A DNA stretch of 18,703 nt from Clostridia bacterium. GTDB lineage: Bacteria; Bacillota; Clostridia; Oscillospirales; Butyricicoccaceae. The DNA lies in contig CAAFJY010000082.1 of NCBI GenBank assembly GCA_900763355.1, forward strand, positions 1 through 18,703, in the 5' to 3' direction. The stretch's first letter is position 1. Every line of letters starts with the position of its first letter. Below the pieces are notes generated by a model that saw nothing but the letters and a program-made list of their open reading frames with translations, was not told where the DNA came from and made no database searches. Positions 16,346 to 18,703 of this stretch are shown here, piece by piece. A program made the position numbers and the translations under genes.

Positions 16346-16373
16346 AAGGCACCCTGCGCCAGGGTGCCTTTTT
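16346..16373 (+). terminator. Terminator between the YgiQ-family and QueG-like genes
   Basis: AAGGCACCCTG (16346-16356) pairs perfectly with CAGGGTGCCTT (16360-16370) around CGC, followed by TTT. The next gene's ribosome site (AAGGAGG, 16377-16383) starts four bases later with no room for a promoter, so termination must be partial or regulated if that gene is expressed. Confidence 0.85.
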
Positions 16374-16391
16374 CCCAAGGAGGGAGAGGGG

Positions 16392-17243
16392 ATGGAGACC
16401 ATGCTGGACCGTCTGCTGACCCAGGCCGGAGCCTGCGCCTGGGGCGTGGCCGATGGCGATGCCCTTTTGTCCGTCATGCCCGAAGATGCCCAGGCCCGGG
16501 CGCTGGAGCAGACGCCGGGGCTGCGGCGGCTTCTGTGCGCCGCCTTCCCCTATGCCCGGGGGGACGAGGGGCGGGGGCCCATCTCCCTCTATGCCCGGGG
16601 AGAGGATTATCACGCTGTTCTCCGCCGGCGGATGGAGCCGGTGCAGCGGGCGCTGGAAGGGGCGTTTCCCGGAGAAGCGTTTGTTTTTTTCAGCGATGTA
16701 TCCCCCTTCCCGGAGGTCTATGCCGCCGCCCTGGTGGGCGTGGGCAAGCTGGGGGAAAACGGCCTGCTCATCACCGAAAGCGCCGGGAGCTATGTGTTTC
16801 TGGCCACTCTGGCCACCGGGGCGGACCTTCCCGTCACCGGGGATGGGACCGTGACCCGCTGCCGGGGCTGCGGCGCGTGCAGAAAGCGCTGCCCTGCCGG
16901 TTGCTGCGGCGGGGACAAGGGGGTGCGCTGTCTCTCGGCTCTCACCCAGCGGCGGGGGGAACTCACCTCGGCGGAGGCCGCCCTGGTGCGAAAAAACGGG
17001 ATGCTCTGGGGCTGCGATGAATGCCAGCGCTGCTGCCCGGAAAACCGGGGGCTCACCGCCATCCCGCTGCCGGAGTTCGCTCCTCTTCCGGGATTGGGAG
17101 AAGGCGATCTCCTTCTGTCCGACCGGGCCTTTCGCCGGAAATATGCCGGGCGGGCCTTTGCCTGGCGGGGCGTACAGCCCCTGCGGCGAAACGGGGAGCT
17201 CCTCTCCGCGCAGCCCTCCGGGGAAACGGATCCTCAAAAATAA
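16392..17243 (+). CDS. Short QueG-like double 4Fe-4S cluster protein
   Basis: The 283-residue product resembles epoxyqueuosine reductase QueG, a cobalamin-dependent enzyme that makes queuosine in tRNA. Shared features are LYARGEDYHAVL (67-78), the SDVSPFPEVYAA segment holding Asp102 at the position of the proposed catalytic acid, and VGKLGENGLLI. Two ferredoxin-like cysteine sets follow: C157, C160, C163, C167-P, and C208, C211, C214/C215-P, with RC180LSAL between. It lacks the C-terminal HEAT-like extension of full QueG (about 380 residues). Such short forms may reduce epoxyqueuosine or another substrate; no other queuosine gene is in the window. AAGGAGG at 16377-16383 sits 8 bases before the start. 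It probably shares transcripts with the upstream YgiQ-family gene by read-through. Confidence 0.85.
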   Translation: METMLDRLLTQAGACAWGVADGDALLSVMPEDAQARALEQTPGLRRLLCAAFPYARGDEGRGPISLYARGEDYHAVLRRRMEPVQRALEGAFPGEAFVFFSDVSPFPEVYAAALVGVGKLGENGLLITESAGSYVFLATLATGADLPVTGDGTVTRCRGCGACRKRCPAGCCGGDKGVRCLSALTQRRGELTSAEAALVRKNGMLWGCDECQRCCPENRGLTAIPLPEFAPLPGLGEGDLLLSDRAFRRKYAGRAFAWRGVQPLRRNGELLSAQPSGETDPQK

Positions 17244-17246
17244 GCG

Positions 17247-17284
17247 TTTTTCGCCAAAAAAGCGGCTCTTTTTTCCGCGAAAAA
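17247..17284 (+). repeat. A/T-rich two-tier hairpin after the QueG-like gene
   Basis: TTTTTCGC (17247-17254) pairs with GCGAAAAA (17277-17284). Inside it AAAAAAG (17256-17262) pairs with CTTTTTT (17268-17274) around a 5-base loop. It starts four bases after the stop codon and ends three bases before a second hairpin. Together they form the leader of the small downstream gene. Confidence 0.6.
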
Positions 17285-17287
17285 GCA

Positions 17288-17324
17288 AAAACACCTCCGG
17301 GAATGCTAGACCCGGAGGTGTTTT
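17288..17324 (+). terminator. Terminator-like hairpin that contains a ribosome binding site
   Basis: AAAACACCTCCGGG (17288-17301) pairs perfectly with CCCGGAGGTGTTTT (17311-17324) around a 9-base loop. The right arm contains GGAGGTG (17314-17320), a near-ideal ribosome site 5 bases before ATG 17326. Folding would hide that site, and the terminal T-run of four could also allow termination. Confidence 0.75.
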
Positions 17325-17325
17325 C

Positions 17326-17481
17326 ATGTCCAAAACTAAGAAAAATAAAAAGCCCCGGGCCCTTTCCCCCATTCCCCCAGCGGGGATGCGGCCCGACAGC
17401 CTGGGAAAAGGCGGCGCGCCCCACCCCTCGGCCGAGAGCCTGCGGGAGGAATACGCCTGGCGGGAGGAGCATATCCAGTAA
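17326..17481 (+). CDS. Small basic/charged protein, unknown function (51 residues)
   Basis: I do not recognise this protein. It begins with a Lys-rich stretch (MSKTKKNKKPRALSPIPPAG). A Gly/Pro-rich middle (MRPDSLGKGGAPHPS) follows, and it ends in a charged helix (AESLREEYAWREEHIQ). No membrane segment or cysteine is present. Support for coding: GGAGGTG at 17314-17320 with 5-base spacing, GC-rich third positions like its neighbours, a sensible amino-acid order, and a good terminator 54 bases after the stop. The same frame is open upstream because it overlaps the QueG-like gene out of frame, but ATG 17326 is the only start with a ribosome site. That site is buried in a perfect hairpin, so translation is probably regulated or coupled to transcription timing. 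A chance frame remains possible. Confidence 0.62.
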   Translation: MSKTKKNKKPRALSPIPPAGMRPDSLGKGGAPHPSAESLREEYAWREEHIQ

Positions 17482-17534
17482 TTTTTTCGCAAAAAGCCGG
17501 GCGGGAAAAAGGGCGGGTGGTCATAGGACCGTTT

Positions 17535-17570
17535 CATTCCCGGCAGTCATGTCTGCCGGGAATGTTCTTG
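17535..17570 (+). terminator. Terminator after the small gene
   Basis: CATTCCCGGCAG (17535-17546) pairs perfectly with CTGCCGGGAATG (17553-17564) around a 6-base loop and is followed by TTCTT. It closes the rightward transcript from the YgiQ-family, QueG-like and small genes. Confidence 0.8.
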
Positions 17571-17596
17571 CATAGATGAAAGTCCCATGCTAGAAT
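17568..17596 (+). promoter_or_regulatory. Orphan plus-strand promoter
   Basis: TTGCAT (17568-17573), a 17-base spacer and TAGAAT (17591-17596) with TG at 17588-17589 give an extended -10 promoter. No plus-strand gene follows. A transcript from about 17603 would cross the repeat element and run antisense to the minus-strand membrane protein gene. Confidence 0.5.
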
Positions 17597-17636
17597 CAAA
17601 CAAAGCAAATACTGCCGTTCGGAAAAGGCCGCAAGG

Positions 17637-17778
17637 CCCTCTCAGTCACCTGCGGTGACAGCTCTCCCAAAGGGAGAGCCGAGGGGCTGGACGCTGGTAC
17701 ACCTTTCGGCGTGCCGTGCGGGCATCCCTTGCCTCTCCCCTTGGGAGAGGTGGCCAGCGCAGCGAGGGCGGAGAGGGG
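17637..17778. repeat. Hairpin-rich intergenic repeat element
   Basis: The element is bounded by CCCTCTC (17637-17643) and GAGAGGG (17771-17777), an inverted pair. Inside are GTCACC/GGTGAC (17645-17659), GCTCTCCC/GGGAGAGC (17661-17679) and CCTCTCCC/GGGAGAGG (17732-17750), each with a 3-base loop. A GGCC-GCAA-GGCC hairpin overlaps its left edge (17627-17638). The wording, especially CTCTCCC-AAA-GGGAGAG, resembles dispersed repeats I know from gut Clostridia genomes. It encodes no protein. It fills most of the 310-base gap from 17482 to 17792, together with the terminator and orphan promoter, and may terminate the convergent minus-strand gene. Confidence 0.65.
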
Positions 17779-17792
17779 AAACGATGTGCATT

Positions 17793-18548
17793 TTACCCTT
17801 TCAGCCCCACGCAAAAGACCACCAGGGCCGCGATGGGCATGACCGTCCAGGAAAAATACCGCCCGGCGATCTCCCAGTCCGAGGGCTCGGCCGTCTCCGG
17901 ATTGCGGACACGGAAGGACAGGTGGAAGCGATAGAGCTCGTCGGTGAACAGGATCTCCACCGCCCCCGCGATGCAGAAAACCACGCCCAGGATATAGAAC
18001 CGTCCGTCCCCCAGATGGGTCAGGGAGGGGCCGCGGACCAGATCCAGGATGACGCCGACAGAGGGTTCGCCGCCGGTCCCGACCGTCACAGCCCCGTCAT
18101 CGGTGGTATAGGCGGGGCGGATCGTGGTATAAAGCTCCCCGCTCTCGTCAACAAACAGCCTGGCGGCCCCCTGGATCACCACGCCGCCGCGAAAACGGAT
18201 CTCATCCCCGCAGCGGAGCTCGATGCCGGTCATCAGGTCCCGGAGCTCGCTGTCCTGGGGGATGGCGGCAGGGTCTTCCTTCAGGACATAGGGGCCATAG
18301 GTCCGCGCTCCCACCTGGCAGGTCACCGACCCTTCGGGGGAGACGGTGAAGCTTGTCTGCGTACCGCGGACTTTTCCGGAATAGACGGTGGAGCCTGCTT
18401 CCGCCTGGGGGACCAGGATGGCTCCTTGGTAGAGATAGCCCCGCCGCCTGGCGGTGACGCCATAGACCACGGCAAAGGCCACCGTCAGCACACACAGCAG
18501 GATGAGGATGATCTTTTGATACACGCCCAGCGCTCGGATCCGTTCCAT
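17793..18548 (-). CDS. Membrane protein of unknown function
   Basis: The 251-residue product has an N-terminal membrane segment (about 12-32, IILILLCVLTVAFAVVYGVTA). A likely extracytoplasmic beta-rich region follows (33-181; Gly/Thr/Val-rich, with QTSFTVSPEGSVTCQVGARTYG). Two C-terminal membrane segments (184-201, 232-248) flank a cytoplasmic loop with the motif NPETAEPSDW (216-225). The loop recalls small integral-membrane domains of Firmicutes with an EPSD motif, possibly DUF6199-like; this is weakly held. A longer in-frame ATG exists at 18659, but ATG 18548 has GGAGGTG (complement of 18554-18560) 5 bases upstream, and the extra residues look non-coding. No partner gene is visible; it converges on the rightward unit. 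Confidence 0.82.
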   Translation of the reverse strand: MERIRALGVYQKIILILLCVLTVAFAVVYGVTARRRGYLYQGAILVPQAEAGSTVYSGKVRGTQTSFTVSPEGSVTCQVGARTYGPYVLKEDPAAIPQDSELRDLMTGIELRCGDEIRFRGGVVIQGAARLFVDESGELYTTIRPAYTTDDGAVTVGTGGEPSVGVILDLVRGPSLTHLGDGRFYILGVVFCIAGAVEILFTDELYRFHLSFRVRNPETAEPSDWEIAGRYFSWTVMPIAALVVFCVGLKG

Positions 18549-18598
18549 TGTCGCACCTCCCTGTGATTTTGGCCGGAAGCTTTGGCTGCTTTGGCAAA

Positions 18599-18627
18599 AG
18601 CATAGCATAAAGGCGGATATTTGTAAA
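18599..18627 (-). promoter_or_regulatory. Promoter of the minus-strand membrane protein gene
   Basis: On the minus strand TTTACA (complement of 18622-18627) and TATGCT (complement of 18599-18604) are 17 bases apart. An overlapping second TATGCT at 12-base spacing is too close to be used. The leader would be about 44 bases. This promoter supports the start at 18548, because the longer start at 18659 lies upstream of it. Confidence 0.65.
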
Positions 18628-18654
18628 GTCCCCGGGGGAGAAATCATAGTTTTT

Positions 18655-18684
18655 GCCACGGCCCTTCTCGGCCGCGCCGCAAGT
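18655..18684 (+). repeat. Short dispersed repeat, copy 2
   Basis: Matches 8304-8333 at 27 of 30 bases in the same orientation. It lies upstream of the minus-strand gene's promoter and 19 bases from the window edge, so any larger element is cut off here. Confidence 0.55.
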
Positions 18685-18703
18685 GCAGATAAAAGAGGAT
18701 GAA

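Noticed and set aside
17644..17750. The palindromes as a CRISPR array or tRNA
   Set aside because: The hairpins are unequal in sequence and spacing, and no cloverleaf or acceptor end was found.
18549..18659. N-terminal extension of the minus-strand membrane protein
   Set aside because: It lies across the promoter and ribosome site that serve ATG 18548, and the added residues show no signal or domain pattern.

Overview
The window is high-GC DNA with near-consensus sigma-A promoters, strong GGAGG ribosome sites, compact hairpin terminators and an S-layer-homology (SLH) surface protein. This combination points to a Clostridia-class Firmicute, most likely a high-GC gut Oscillospiraceae/Ruminococcaceae relative; the lineage is inferred from gene content and style, not from a marker gene. 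I see eleven protein genes and no tRNA, rRNA, CRISPR array or insertion-sequence transposase.

Left part (1-8082): a MalT-type LuxR ATPase regulator (119-2614) is followed, after a perfect terminator hairpin, by a 1753-residue secreted mosaic protein with repeat domains, leucine-rich repeats and three C-terminal SLH domains (2736-7997). The regulator may control the surface protein. Tandem hairpins close this unit.

Middle part (8083-10919): a hairpin-packed intergenic stretch, then a sodium:solute symporter of the NSS family on the minus strand (8437-9870), divergent from a LysR regulator (10047-10919). The two share a compact divergent promoter region, so the LysR protein probably controls the transporter.

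Right-centre (10934-14094): a near-consensus promoter drives a three-gene operon for an XpaC-like membrane protein, a TelA/YaaN-family protein and a TPM-domain membrane protein with an extreme Pro/Arg/Gly-rich tail. The first two are also neighbours in Bacillus subtilis (xpaC-yaaN). A terminator closes the unit.

Right part (14135-18703): a radical-SAM YgiQ-family gene with its own promoter, a short QueG-like iron-sulfur protein, and an unrecognised 51-residue gene whose ribosome site lies inside a 14-bp hairpin. These are separated by terminator-like hairpins with no promoters between, which suggests attenuation or leaky read-through. A terminator, an apparently orphan promoter and a 142-bp hairpin-rich intergenic repeat follow. 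Last comes a minus-strand membrane protein of unknown function with its own promoter near the right edge.

The most unusual items are the small gene with the sequestered ribosome site, the repeated terminator-then-ribosome-site layout, the orphan promoter firing into a repeat element, and a hairpin array at 8215-8412 whose core recurs at the right edge.
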